Below are positions 8,453 through 17,181 of a stretch of 64,000 bases of DNA, piece by piece (positions within the stretch are counted from its first letter, which is position 1; each line of letters opens with the position of its first letter). Source of the DNA: JAWKUK01 sp041398605 (GTDB lineage: Bacteria > Planctomycetota > UBA1135 > GCA-002686595); contig JAWKUK010000015.1 in the NCBI GenBank assembly GCA_041398605.1, positions 62,001-126,000 on the forward strand. Reading direction: 5' to 3'. A program made the position numbers and the translations under genes. The notes under the pieces are model-generated. The model saw only the letters and a list, made by a program, of their open reading frames with translations, had not been told where the DNA came from and did not search any database.

Positions 8453-9762
8453 CACGCGGTCTCCAGCTCCAAGTCGCGCGCGGGCGCCTTGCTCAAGGAG
8501 GCAGCGACGAGGCCGACCCAAAGCAGCTCGACGCCGATGAAGATGGAGTCGTAGGCCAAGCAGCGCAGCGCGGACTCCTGGCCGATCAAGGCGCGCGCGG
8601 TGCCGCCGATCGCGAGCGCGGCCAGGACGAGGGGCGCCCCGATGAGCGCGCGTTCGCGTCGTCCGCGGGCGGCGGCGAGGCGGGTGAGCAGCACGGCGAA
8701 GGCGAGCGCGGACCATGACATGTGCGCTTTGTGCACGAGCGGCGCGACGATCAACGCCGTGCACAAGATCAGCGCGCCGTCGACGTCCAGGCGGTCTGAG
8801 GCAGACGCCGAGCGCGCGCGCGCGAGGGCCGCGGAGCGGAGCAACAGCGCGCACAACGCGATGAGGTGCGCGGCGATCCAGAGGCGCACCAGCAGCTTTA
8901 CGGTCGCCGGCGGGAGCAGCACGATCGTCGCGCGCAACTCAGCGTTTGTCGCCGAGACGAGCGTGCCTGAGAAGGCGCGGTGGAAGCTCGCGAGCGCGCT
9001 CTGCCCGGCCAAGCGCGGGTGGGCGGCCAGGAGCGCCTCGCCGCCTTCGACGTAGGGCCCAGCGAGCGTCGCATACCACTCTCGGTGCAGCTCCAGCGCG
9101 CCCCTTGCGCCGACGAGGGCCGCGGGCGCGCCGAGGAGCAGCCCCGCGCTGACGGCTGCGGTCGCAGCGAGCGCGCGCCAACGTCGCCGCGCGACGAGGA
9201 CAGCGGCCGCGAGCAGCGGCACGATCTTGAACGCCGCCGCCGCGCCGACGAGCGCCCCCGCCCAGCCGTCTCGACCTCGCCGCAGCGCGTGGAGCGCGGC
9301 GATCAGCGCCGCGAAGGTGAACGCGTTCGCCTGGCCATAGGCGAAGTTGGAGTTCCAAAGGCGCAGGGTCAGGAAGAGCGTCGCAGGCGCCAACCACCAG
9401 CACACGCGGCGCGGATCGACCAGGCGCGCCGCGCCGACGATCCCTGCGAGCGCGCAGAGGACGCTGCACGCCTGCCAGATCCCCACCTGCCACGGCGCCG
9501 GGAGCAAAGTCAGCGGCGCGACGAGCGCCGCGAAGAACGGCAGATAGATGTAGTCGACGACCGCGTAGGGGCTCGCGCCGCGCAGCAGCGCCGCGCCCGC
9601 GTCGAGGTAGATCGTCAGATCGTTGCCGCGGTCGGTGAGCGCCTTCTCTGCGCCACGGACCGCAGTGTGGATCAAGACCAGCGCGAGGGCCGAGAAGAGC
9701 GCGCGACCTAGCGCTCGCTGGCGCGCGCTCCGTCGATCGGTCGAAGCGCTCAGAACGCCCAA
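8452..9762 (-). CDS. second GT87-type membrane glycosyltransferase
   Basis: The 436-aa product is a polytopic membrane protein and a paralogue of the next gene downstream. GT87 features include DLTIYLDAGAALLRGASPYA in the first extracytoplasmic loop, where the family has its conserved acidic residue, then YIYLPFFAALVAPL, SNFAYGQANAFTFAALIAAL and GAAAAFKIVPLLAAAVLVAR. The best start is a TTG at 9762, inside the 3-prime end of the PAP2 gene (13-base overlap); no ATG occurs before the first membrane helix. With the PAP2 gene and the next GT87 it forms a three-gene minus-strand operon. Donor and acceptor cannot be told from sequence. Confidence 0.85.
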   Translation of the reverse strand: MGVLSASTDRRSARQRALGRALFSALALVLIHTAVRGAEKALTDRGNDLTIYLDAGAALLRGASPYAVVDYIYLPFFAALVAPLTLLPAPWQVGIWQACSVLCALAGIVGAARLVDPRRVCWWLAPATLFLTLRLWNSNFAYGQANAFTFAALIAALHALRRGRDGWAGALVGAAAAFKIVPLLAAAVLVARRRWRALAATAAVSAGLLLGAPAALVGARGALELHREWYATLAGPYVEGGEALLAAHPRLAGQSALASFHRAFSGTLVSATNAELRATIVLLPPATVKLLVRLWIAAHLIALCALLLRSAALARARSASASDRLDVDGALILCTALIVAPLVHKAHMSWSALAFAVLLTRLAAARGRRERALIGAPLVLAALAIGGTARALIGQESALRCLAYDSIFIGVELLWVGLVAASLSKAPARDLELETA

Positions 9763-10580
9763 GAGAGCCCCACGCCGACGGCGCCCCGCTCAGGATCGAC
9801 CATCGGCACGAACGAATAGCTCGCGCGCACTTCACTGCGACGACGAGCGACCGAATGTCCGATGACAAACCCCAGCGTCCAGCCCGACACGACGGCGGCG
9901 ACGTCGTGATTGTCGCTGTCAAGGCGCTGGATGCCGACGAGGCCGGCCAGGATGTAGGCAGGGATGCCGACGTAGTGGCCGTACTGCGCGTCGAGCGCCG
10001 CGGCCGCGGCCATGGACATGGACGAGTGCCCGCTGGGGTAGTCGCCGGCGCTGTTGTTCGGGCGTGTATCGGGCACCAGGAGCTTCACGGCGAGCGTCGC
10101 TGCTCCGGTGACCAAGAGCGATTCCCCGAGCACCTTGCCGGAGACGTACTCGCGCTCGCGGTCCGTCAGCGCGCCGAACGTCGTCAAACCCAACGCGCCC
10201 AACAGCAGGACGCCCCCATCACCGAGCTTCTCGAAGGAGCTGCTCGTGGTGTCGCCGTAGATGCCGACCTTGCTGAAGAAGCGCTTCTCCTCGCCGTCGA
10301 AGGCCTCGGCCAGGAGCGACAGGCCACCCACTGCGCCGAGGGCGTAGAGGTTCGTGCGATCGGTGAACGCTGCCTCCGTGTCCGCCCACAGGGCGGCCGG
10401 CGCCGAACGCAGGTCTCGACCCATCGTCGCGAACCCGATCGAGCCGTCGGCGGCCGGGGCGGACTGACAGCCGCAGGCGAGCAGCGCCCCGCAGAGAGCG
10501 ACCGCACCCAAGGGCCCTGCGGACGGAGGGCGGCGGCTCGAGACGTGGGGCGCGGGCATGCGGCGGTGGGCGGGGTCCAT
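9750..10580 (-). CDS. PAP2-superfamily phosphatase lipoprotein
   Basis: The 276-aa protein begins with a signal peptide ending in a lipobox (ALLAC, with C36 as the lipidated Cys from the ATG at 10580; an ATG at 10559 is also possible). The PAP2 phosphatase signature follows: KLLVPDTRP (motif 1, K-x6-RP), YPSGHSS (motif 2) and QRLDSDNH (motif 3, R-x5-H). The Asp that usually follows the motif-3 His at +4 is Ala here, although an Asp sits directly after the His. PAP2 enzymes dephosphorylate lipid phosphates such as undecaprenyl pyrophosphate. Its position ahead of two GT87 genes fits recycling of polyprenyl carriers. It is divergent from ppk1. Confidence 0.83.
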   Translation of the reverse strand: MDPAHRRMPAPHVSSRRPPSAGPLGAVALCGALLACGCQSAPAADGSIGFATMGRDLRSAPAALWADTEAAFTDRTNLYALGAVGGLSLLAEAFDGEEKRFFSKVGIYGDTTSSSFEKLGDGGVLLLGALGLTTFGALTDREREYVSGKVLGESLLVTGAATLAVKLLVPDTRPNNSAGDYPSGHSSMSMAAAAALDAQYGHYVGIPAYILAGLVGIQRLDSDNHDVAAVVSGWTLGFVIGHSVARRRSEVRASYSFVPMVDPERGAVGVGLSWAF

Positions 10581-10643
10581 GGCGGGTCTTAGGAGGCCAC
10601 TTCGGCCCGCTCCGCCGGCCGGGATGGTGCAAAATGGTCCCTC

Positions 10644-10662
10644 GGTGTCATTTTGAGACACC
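10644..10662. promoter_or_regulatory. perfect 6-bp inverted repeat, possible operator
   Basis: GGTGTC at 10644-10649 is repeated inverted as GACACC at 10657-10662 around an AT-rich centre (ATTTTGA). It lies in the 193-base gap between the divergent PAP2 and ppk1 genes, 64 bases upstream of the PAP2 start. An AT-rich spacer between GC-rich arms is typical of dimeric-repressor operators, but this is inference. It is not a PHO box as I know it. Confidence 0.3.
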
Positions 10663-10773
10663 CTCGGCGTGGCCTTCGAAATTAACACGGGTCCTGCCCC
10701 CGCCACCCCCCCCAATCCACCAGGATTTCGGCGCGCGCCTCCGCCGCACTCCGGTGATCGCGCAGAACGTTCG

Positions 10774-13005
10774 ATGAAGGGGATGACCCACTCTCTGCCC
10801 GGGGCGGCACAGCCCGGCGATGCGGCGCGCGACGAGCGCGCCCAGACCAAGGTCCCAGCCGGGCCCACGCTGCTCCATTCCGTGGCCACGCCGGGTGACA
10901 TGAACGCCGTTCGAATCGACGACCTCGACGCTCCGGAGCTCTTCTCAAACCGAGAGCTCTCCGTGATCTCGTTCAACGAACGAGTGATGGCGTTGTCCCT
11001 CGATCCGAGCGTGCCGCTGCTCGAGCGAGTGCGCTTCCTGACCATCTCTTGCTCGAACCTCGACGAGTTCTTCGAGGTCCGTAAGGCGTCGTACCAGGAG
11101 CTGCAGGTCACGAACGCCCTGAGCTTCGACGGACGCTCGACGAGCGAGGTCCTGCGGGACATCGCGCGCCAGGCGCATGCGCTCGTCGACGAGCAGTACC
11201 GGGTCGTCAACGATGTGATCTTGCCTGCCCTCGTCGCAGAGGGCATCCGCGTCCGACGGCGCGCAGACTGGTCCGAGGCCGAGGTCGCATGGGCGACGAA
11301 GTTCTTCGACGACGAGGTCGAGCCGGTCGTCACTCCGGTGGCGCTCGACCCCGCGCACCCGTTCCCGAAGATCCTGAACAAGTCGCTGAACTTCGCAGTA
11401 TTGCTGCAAGGCGCCGACGCGTTTGGTCGGGACGCGAACATCGCGGTCGTGCAGATCCCGCGCACGCTGCCGCGTTTGATCAACATTCCGCCCGACATCT
11501 CGGGCGGGCGGCACGACTTCGTGATGTTGTCGTCGGTGGTCCACGCCAACGTGGACCAGCTGTTCCCTGGGATGACCGTCACTGGGTGCTACCAGTTCCG
11601 CGTCACGCGCAATAGCGAGCTCTGGGTCGACGAAGAAGAGGTCGAGGACATGCTCAAGGCCCTCGAGGGCGAGCTCCCCGACCGGCGCTTCGCGGAGGCG
11701 GTGCGCCTCGAGGTCGCGAAGGAGTGCCCGGAGGACGTCGCGCGTTTCCTGCTGGAGCGCTTCGGCTTGCCGGAGCAGGACCTCTACCGCGTCGACGGCC
11801 CGGTCAACCTCAACCGGCTCGGCGCGCTGTACACCAAGGTCGACCGGCCGGACCTGAAGTACGCGCCCTTCGTGCCCCGAGTACCGCGCTTCCTCCAGCG
11901 TGGGACCGACCTGTTCGAGGCGATCCGGGCGGGTGACATCGTCATGCACCAGCCGTTCGAGTCGTTCCAGCCCGTCGTCGAGCTGGTGCGGCGCGCGGCG
12001 GCCGACCCGAACGTCCTCGCGATCAAGCAGACGCTGTATCGCACTGAAGAGAACTCCCAGCTCGTCGCAGCGCTGCGCGACGCCGCGCGTGCTGGCAAGC
12101 AGGTGACGGCGGTCGTCGAGCTCCTGGCGCGCTTCGACGAGCAGGGGAACATCAACCTCGCGAACGAGCTGCAGGATGCAGGCGCGCAGGTCGTGTATGG
12201 CGTGTTCGGCTACAAGACGCACGCGAAGATGTTGATGATCGTGCGCCGCGAGTCGGACGGCCTGCGGAGGTATGTGCACCTCTCGACGGGCAACTACCAC
12301 TCGGGCACGGCGCGCTCGTATACGGACCTGGGCTACTTGACGTCGAACCCTGTCTTTGGCGAGGACGTCCACAAGCTGTTCAACCGCTTGACTGGCCTCG
12401 GCGAAGCGCGCCGCCTGGGCGCTCTGCTCGACTCCCCGTTCACGCTGCGGCAGGAGATCTTGCGCTTGATCGACGCTGAGGCGGAGAACGCGCGCGCGGG
12501 CCGCCCGGCGCGCATCGTCGCGAAGATGAACGCAGTGACGGAGCTGCAAACGATGCGCGCGCTCTATCGCGCGTCGATGGCCGGGGTCGAGATCGACTTG
12601 ATCGTGCGCGGCGCGTGCTGCCTTCGGCCGGGGATCCCTGGCGTCTCCGACCGCATCCGCGTGCGCTCGGTGCTGGGCCGCTTCTTGGAGCACAGCCGGC
12701 TCTACTACTTCGAAGCTGGCGGCGAGCGCAAGCTCTACGCGTCGAGCGCCGACTGGATGGGAAGGAACCTGTTCCAGCGCGTGGAGACGTGCTTCCCGAT
12801 CATCGACGCGAAGATCAAGGAGCGCGTGCTCGAGGAGTGCGTCTTCATCTACCTCGAGGACGACGTCGCGTGTTGGCACCTGCGCGCGGACGGGACCTAC
12901 GTCCGCCAGGGCCACCGCGACATCCACCGCGAGCTCGTGGACCGCATCACGTCCGTGCCGGACCCCACCCGCGTCGACGAGACCGGCTACCAAGAGATCG
13001 GCTGA
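10774..13005 (+). CDS. ppk1: polyphosphate kinase 1
   Basis: The enzyme reversibly transfers the terminal phosphate of ATP to a polyphosphate chain. Family landmarks in order: LFSNRELSVISFNERV (N domain), LDEFFEVRKASYQE, HPFPKILNKSLNFAVLL, IKQTLYRTEENSQLVAALRD, ARAGKQVTAVVELLARFDEQ, then GYKTHAKMLMI with the phosphorylated His (H483 from this start) and FLEHSRLYYFEAGGE with the second essential His (H640). The 157-residue spacing of the two His equals that of H435 and H592 in E. coli Ppk. The start is uncertain: the ATGs at 10774 and 10783 give a 40-residue low-complexity leader, while the ATG at 10900 places NRELS about 20 residues in, as is usual. It converges on the exopolyphosphatase gene. 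Confidence 0.96.
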   Translation: MKGMTHSLPGAAQPGDAARDERAQTKVPAGPTLLHSVATPGDMNAVRIDDLDAPELFSNRELSVISFNERVMALSLDPSVPLLERVRFLTISCSNLDEFFEVRKASYQELQVTNALSFDGRSTSEVLRDIARQAHALVDEQYRVVNDVILPALVAEGIRVRRRADWSEAEVAWATKFFDDEVEPVVTPVALDPAHPFPKILNKSLNFAVLLQGADAFGRDANIAVVQIPRTLPRLINIPPDISGGRHDFVMLSSVVHANVDQLFPGMTVTGCYQFRVTRNSELWVDEEEVEDMLKALEGELPDRRFAEAVRLEVAKECPEDVARFLLERFGLPEQDLYRVDGPVNLNRLGALYTKVDRPDLKYAPFVPRVPRFLQRGTDLFEAIRAGDIVMHQPFESFQPVVELVRRAAADPNVLAIKQTLYRTEENSQLVAALRDAARAGKQVTAVVELLARFDEQGNINLANELQDAGAQVVYGVFGYKTHAKMLMIVRRESDGLRRYVHLSTGNYHSGTARSYTDLGYLTSNPVFGEDVHKLFNRLTGLGEARRLGALLDSPFTLRQEILRLIDAEAENARAGRPARIVAKMNAVTELQTMRALYRASMAGVEIDLIVRGACCLRPGIPGVSDRIRVRSVLGRFLEHSRLYYFEAGGERKLYASSADWMGRNLFQRVETCFPIIDAKIKERVLEECVFIYLEDDVACWHLRADGTYVRQGHRDIHRELVDRITSVPDPTRVDETGYQEIG

Positions 13006-13006
13006 C

Positions 13007-13032
13007 GGCGGGGGTGGCGTGCGGTCCCCGCC
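13007..13032 (+). terminator. GC-rich hairpin between ppk1 and ppx
   Basis: GGCGGGG (13007-13013) pairs with CCCCGCC (13026-13032) around a 12-base loop, starting two bases after the ppk1 stop. No T-run follows, so intrinsic termination is uncertain. The position between convergent genes is the main argument. Confidence 0.35.
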
Positions 13033-13094
13033 GCGACCCTGCCGCCCGGCGCGGGCCGCGCCTCACCCTCGCCGCGCGCTCCGCCGCGTCGCCG

Positions 13095-14609
13095 TCAGCG
13101 GCAGTCGAGGATGATGCCCATCGGCGCAAGGAACTTGCGCTCCTCGTCGAGGTCCGTGCGGGTCAAGGGGTGAGCGCTCAACCAGCCCTCCGGGAACTGC
13201 AGGCGCACGCGCGAGCCCGAATAGCGCAGCTCCGGCACGACCGGATCACGCGGCGAACGATCGCGGTGCAGGCACAGCGCGACACGCAGCGGCGGCAAGA
13301 GCGAACGCATCGCCAACATCCGTTCGCCCGGCAACCCAGCCAAGAGCTCGGGCCTCAGCGTGTGGCGCTGGCAGCGGATCAAGAGCGCCAAGAGGTGTCG
13401 GTCCTGGCGCGAGAAGCCCGCCAGGTCCGCATTCTCCACGAGATAGGCGCCGTGCTTGTGGTAGCCACTGTACGACACCGACAACCCCACCCCGTGGAGC
13501 AACGCGGCCCAGCCGAGCAACAAGCGGTCCTCGCGGTCCGCATCGAGCGCGACCTCGACGCGCGACAAGAGCTGCAACGTCGTACGCCGCACCCGGTCCG
13601 CGTGGTCCATATCGGAGCTGAAGCGCTCGGCAAAGCGGCGCACACTCGCCTCGCGGACATCGTCGTCGTGCATGCGTCCGACGAGGTCGTACAGCACGCC
13701 CTCACGCAACGCGCCCTTTGACGGGCGCATCGAATCGATGCCGAGCTCCGTGAACACCGCCCGTAGGACCGCCACACCGCCCCCGATCACTCCACGCCGA
13801 TCGGGCCGCAGCTCGGGCAAGTCGAAACGCTCGGGGCGACCGAGCTCCACCAGCTTCGCAGCGAGCTGGTCGAGCCCCTCGCGCGTCACGCTCCCGTCGG
13901 TCCAGCCCTGGGCCTCGAGGATCTTGGCGATCGTCCGGATCGTCCCGCTCGACCCCACGGCATGGTCCCAGCGCCCCGCGCGATAGCGGTCGACGACCGG
14001 CTCGAGCTCGCTGCGGGCGCCGAGCTCCGCGCGCTCCAGGAACTCGCGCGTCACGGCGCCGCCGGGGAAGAAGCGCCGCGTCCAAGTCACGCAGCCCATC
14101 GCGAGGCTGTCCTCGCGGTATGACGCGTACTCCTCGCCGAGGATGCACTCGGTGCTGCCGCCGCCAATATCGACCACGAGCCGCTTGCCGTCGACGTCGC
14201 CGAGCGCATGCGCCACGCCGAGGTAGATGAGCCGCGCCTCTTCGCGCCCTGGCAAGACCTCGATCGGCATACCGAGCGCGTGCTCGGCCCGCGCAAGGAA
14301 CTCGCCGCCGTCGCGCAGCTTACGAAACGTCGCCGTCCCGACGGCGCGGCGACGCTCCTCAGGGACCGAGCCGAGCCGCTCACGAAAGCGCTCGAGGCAC
14401 GCGAGGGCGCGCGCCTGCGCGACGGCATCGAGGCGCCCTCCCGGCGAGAGCCCCTCCGCGATCGCGACCCGATCACGCACCTTGTCCACGATGTTCGGCT
14501 GCCCCGCGAGCTCACGAGCGACCACCATGTGGAACGAATTCGACCCGAGGTCGACGGCAGCGAGGGCCGTCGGATCATGGCGTTGCTCGTCAGACACGGG
14601 CGCAGTCAT
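13095..14609 (-). CDS. ppx: Ppx/GppA exopolyphosphatase
   Basis: The 504-aa product shows the sugar-kinase/Hsp70/actin-fold signatures of Ppx/GppA: the first phosphate loop AAVDLGSNSFHMVVARE near residue 17, the second loop LVVDIGGGSTECILG, the substrate segment AMGCVTWTRRFFPGG, and a C-terminal HD-like helical domain (LLGWAALLHGVGLSVSYSGY, HKHGAYLVENADLAGFSRQD). Exopolyphosphatase removes terminal phosphates from polyphosphate; GppA members also hydrolyse pppGpp. The convergent ppk1 favours the polyphosphate role. Its start overlaps the stop of the TrpD-like gene by four bases (ATGA), so the two are translationally coupled. Confidence 0.93.
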   Translation of the reverse strand: MTAPVSDEQRHDPTALAAVDLGSNSFHMVVARELAGQPNIVDKVRDRVAIAEGLSPGGRLDAVAQARALACLERFRERLGSVPEERRRAVGTATFRKLRDGGEFLARAEHALGMPIEVLPGREEARLIYLGVAHALGDVDGKRLVVDIGGGSTECILGEEYASYREDSLAMGCVTWTRRFFPGGAVTREFLERAELGARSELEPVVDRYRAGRWDHAVGSSGTIRTIAKILEAQGWTDGSVTREGLDQLAAKLVELGRPERFDLPELRPDRRGVIGGGVAVLRAVFTELGIDSMRPSKGALREGVLYDLVGRMHDDDVREASVRRFAERFSSDMDHADRVRRTTLQLLSRVEVALDADREDRLLLGWAALLHGVGLSVSYSGYHKHGAYLVENADLAGFSRQDRHLLALLIRCQRHTLRPELLAGLPGERMLAMRSLLPPLRVALCLHRDRSPRDPVVPELRYSGSRVRLQFPEGWLSAHPLTRTDLDEERKFLAPMGIILDCR

Positions 14610-15673
14610 CCGATCAGAGCGCGGAGGCGCTCGGCGCGTCCGGCGGCTTCGCCGGAGTCGATGGACTGTGTCGCTGCGTCAACGCCATCCGCTAAAGTCA
14701 TGCAGCGGCCGGACGCCTTCAATAGGATCGCCGCAGCGAGGATCGAGGCGCTGCGCGCCGGGCACCGTTCACCGGCCAGGACCGCGCGTGTCATCTCCGC
14801 AGACGCCTGGCACAGCGCGGGGTTGTCTGCAGCGCCTTGCCCGTCCTCCGGCGGCCCGTACATCGGCAGCTCGGGCTCACGCGGCTCCTCGAGGCCGAAG
14901 TCCGCGGGCTCGACCGTGACCGCGACCAAGTGCCCGGCGTCGAGCTCGATCCCGCGCGTACGGCGCCGCACCGACGGGATGACGCCGCCGTCTGCGCCTT
15001 GGAGGGCGATCCCACGCGGGTGGCCAAGGCCCTGGATGACCTCGACCGCCGTCCCGAGGACCGGCCCGCCCTGGGCCCCCAGGACGATCGCGGCGCCGGG
15101 CGGCGCGACGAGCTTCTCCACCGTCGCCAGCGGCGTCCGGATCACGACCTCGCCGCGGACCCGGCGCAGCGCAGCCAACGGCGGGAGGATGCCTGAGAGC
15201 GCGACCACGGCGAAGCCAGCCTTCGCGACCCAATCCTCCGCCTCCGTCGGATCCCACGTCATCGAGAGCCCGAGGCCCTCGAGCACGTTGGCCGCCGTCA
15301 GGCCCCGCCGCGGCGGTACACAGCGATCGCTGACGATCAAGACCCTGGCGCCCGCGCCGGCCGCGATCAGGCCCGCGGCCACGTCAAGCGGCGGCACGGT
15401 CTCGTGCCCGTCGTGGGGTGGGCAAACACAGACGAGCCCGCTCATCCCCCGGCAGGGGATCCGCGCGTGGGCGCGGGCGGCCTGGGCCATCCCCATGAGC
15501 TCCTCGACGGTCACGCCCTTCCACCGGAGCGACACGAGGAACGCCGCGACCAGGGCATCACTCTCCGCGCCGGAGAGGATGGCTGTGAAGCCGCGGTACG
15601 CCTCTTCGGTCGTGAGATTGCGGGCGTCTCTCGGGTCGGACCCGAGGATGCGCATCAGGCTGCGAAGGACCAT
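14606..15673 (-). CDS. divergent anthranilate phosphoribosyltransferase-like (TrpD-family) protein
   Basis: The 355-aa protein has the architecture of the nucleoside phosphorylase/TrpD superfamily: an N-terminal helical domain (NLTTEEAYRGFTAILSG, SLRWKGVTVEELMGMAQAAR) and an alpha/beta domain (PPLDVAAGLIAAGAGARVLI, LTAANVLEGLG). The PRPP loop GTGGD of TrpD is absent; the site reads CPPHDG. The conserved KHGNR-type segment reads IVSDR. Later catalytic-domain elements persist (EVIQGLGHPRGIALQGADG). It is unlikely to make phosphoribosyl-anthranilate. It is coupled to ppx by a four-base overlap, and no other trp gene is nearby, so a role linked to phosphate or nucleic-acid binding, as for the YbiB-type proteins, is conceivable but unproven. 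Confidence 0.75.
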   Translation of the reverse strand: MVLRSLMRILGSDPRDARNLTTEEAYRGFTAILSGAESDALVAAFLVSLRWKGVTVEELMGMAQAARAHARIPCRGMSGLVCVCPPHDGHETVPPLDVAAGLIAAGAGARVLIVSDRCVPPRRGLTAANVLEGLGLSMTWDPTEAEDWVAKAGFAVVALSGILPPLAALRRVRGEVVIRTPLATVEKLVAPPGAAIVLGAQGGPVLGTAVEVIQGLGHPRGIALQGADGGVIPSVRRRTRGIELDAGHLVAVTVEPADFGLEEPREPELPMYGPPEDGQGAADNPALCQASAEMTRAVLAGERCPARSASILAAAILLKASGRCMTLADGVDAATQSIDSGEAAGRAERLRALIG

Positions 15674-15702
15674 CTGTGCGCAGTGTAGCGCCGGGAAAGA
15701 CT

Positions 15703-15737
15703 GAGCCGGACCCCCGAGCTTGTCGGAGGCCCGGCTC
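15703..15737 (-). terminator. long stem-loop after the amidohydrolase array
   Basis: GAGCCGG at 15703-15709 pairs with CCGGCTC at 15731-15737, and an inner stem (CCCCCGA with TCGGAGG, one mismatch) extends it around a five-base loop. It lies in the 107-base gap between AH11 and the TrpD-like gene, both on the minus strand. On the minus strand a short T-containing stretch follows. It probably separates the array from trpD-like/ppx. Confidence 0.45.
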
Positions 15738-15780
15738 GAGCCGATTCTGTGAGGTCACGGCCTCCGATGAGCCTAGGTGC

Positions 15781-17181
15781 TCACTGGCCGCCGCCGCCCT
15801 CGGGCTGCTCCGCAGGCTTCTCCGCCTCCTCGGCCGGCGCCGGGGGCTCCGCCGGGTTCTCTTCGCCCGGATCGACGCGGACCTCAGGCGCGAGCGCCGC
15901 CTCCGGCCGCGGCCGGATGTGCGCGAAGTACATCTCCTCTTGCTTGTCGTAGGCGACCTTGCCGTCGACGATCGCCCACTGCACCCACGTCTGGTAGTGC
16001 ATGAGGTCCCCGTCGGTCACGATCATGTCGGCGTCCTTGCCGGGCTCCAACGTGCCGACGCGCCAATCGACGCCGAGCATGCGCGCGGGAACGATCGTCA
16101 ACGCGGCCAGCGCGGCGTCGTCGGGCAACCCACCCCGAATGGCGTAGGCGGCCTCGGTCGAATAGTGCAGGAGGTCGCGCCCGACGATGCCACCGAGGCT
16201 GATCCCCGGGCTCTGCGGGATAACCGACACCTGAACGCCGTGCTTGTAGAGGATCGCGGCGTTCTCAATGCTCGAGCCGCCCTCGCGGACGAGGTCCTCG
16301 CTGCGCGTGCGGCGCTCACGGGGGGTGATGACCGCCATCGCCCCAGCGCGCCCGAGCTCGTCGGCGACGACCCAACCTTCGCGGCAGCCGCGAATGATCG
16401 GGCGGAAGCCGAAGCGCTGCGCCAAGCGCGCGATCTCCAACAAGTCCGTGCGCTCGTCGGCGTTGAACGTCGGGAGCAAGCGCCCTTGCAGCACATCGAG
16501 GACCTTCTGGTCCACGCCCTTCTTGGCCGGCTCCTTGAGGTCCTTGTTCGAGCGAACGTCGTTCTCCCACTGGCGATAGTCGCGCAGGTACGCCGCGGCA
16601 GTCTCGAGCTTCTCGCGCAGCTGCGCCTTCGAAGACGGGCTCGACTTCGAATAGTTGAAGGACTCGAACGCCCCGTCCTTGATGACGACGCCTTCGATCT
16701 CGCCGCGCTTCAGCTTCGCGACCTGGCTGCCGTTGACCGCTGTCGTGACGCCAGCCGCGAGGGCCAGGATCATGTTCCGGTTGTACGGGTCGACCGAGTC
16801 GGCGAGCTCTCCGCCGCCGCCGAACAGCCCGAACGACGCGGAGGCAATGAGGCCGGGATACACCCGATTGCCGCTGACGTCCATGACCTCGGCACCGTCG
16901 GGGATGTCGAGGTCATAGCCGATCGCGCTGATCTTCTTGTCCTTGCACAGGACCGTCGCGCCGTGCAGCACAGCGCCAGTCCCGGTGTAGACGTCGCCGC
17001 CGGTGAGCGCGAACCACTTGACGTCCTTCTCGTCCGTGACCGCCGCAGCGGCGTCGTCCTCCGCGTCCTGGGCAAAGGCCGGCGCCTGCGCCGTCAGGAC
17101 GAGCGCGACGGCCGCGAGGGCCTGCGCAGAGCGTGCCAGAGCGCCGAAGCGCCCACGTTGAAATCGAATCTGGGTGCTCAC
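15781..17181 (-). CDS. exported amidohydrolase-family protein AH11, metal motif lost
   Basis: Last gene of the array. The GTG at 17181 overlaps the AH10 stop (GTGA) and opens a signal peptide (ALARSAQALAAVALVLTAQA, cut near AFAQD). The 466-aa protein keeps the amidohydrolase frame: the N-terminal beta-sandwich strand GATVLCKDKKISAIGYDLDI, barrel entry YPGLIASASFGLF, GVTTAVNGS and the C-terminal signature LTIVPARMLGVDWRVGTLEP followed by GKDADMIVTDG. At the place where active members have LHSH it has ASAS, so both N-terminal metal ligands are gone. A charged helical insert (LRDYRQWENDVRSNKDLKEP) follows. The C-terminal tail is Pro/Glu/Gly-rich. Enzymatic activity of the classic binuclear type is unlikely. 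Confidence 0.85.
   Translation of the reverse strand: MSTQIRFQRGRFGALARSAQALAAVALVLTAQAPAFAQDAEDDAAAAVTDEKDVKWFALTGGDVYTGTGAVLHGATVLCKDKKISAIGYDLDIPDGAEVMDVSGNRVYPGLIASASFGLFGGGGELADSVDPYNRNMILALAAGVTTAVNGSQVAKLKRGEIEGVVIKDGAFESFNYSKSSPSSKAQLREKLETAAAYLRDYRQWENDVRSNKDLKEPAKKGVDQKVLDVLQGRLLPTFNADERTDLLEIARLAQRFGFRPIIRGCREGWVVADELGRAGAMAVITPRERRTRSEDLVREGGSSIENAAILYKHGVQVSVIPQSPGISLGGIVGRDLLHYSTEAAYAIRGGLPDDAALAALTIVPARMLGVDWRVGTLEPGKDADMIVTDGDLMHYQTWVQWAIVDGKVAYDKQEEMYFAHIRPRPEAALAPEVRVDPGEENPAEPPAPAEEAEKPAEQPEGGGGQ

Noticed and set aside
9750..11582. 610-residue minus-strand frame joining the PAP2 gene with upstream sequence
   Set aside because: The upstream part is antisense to ppk1; the lipoprotein signal begins at 10580.
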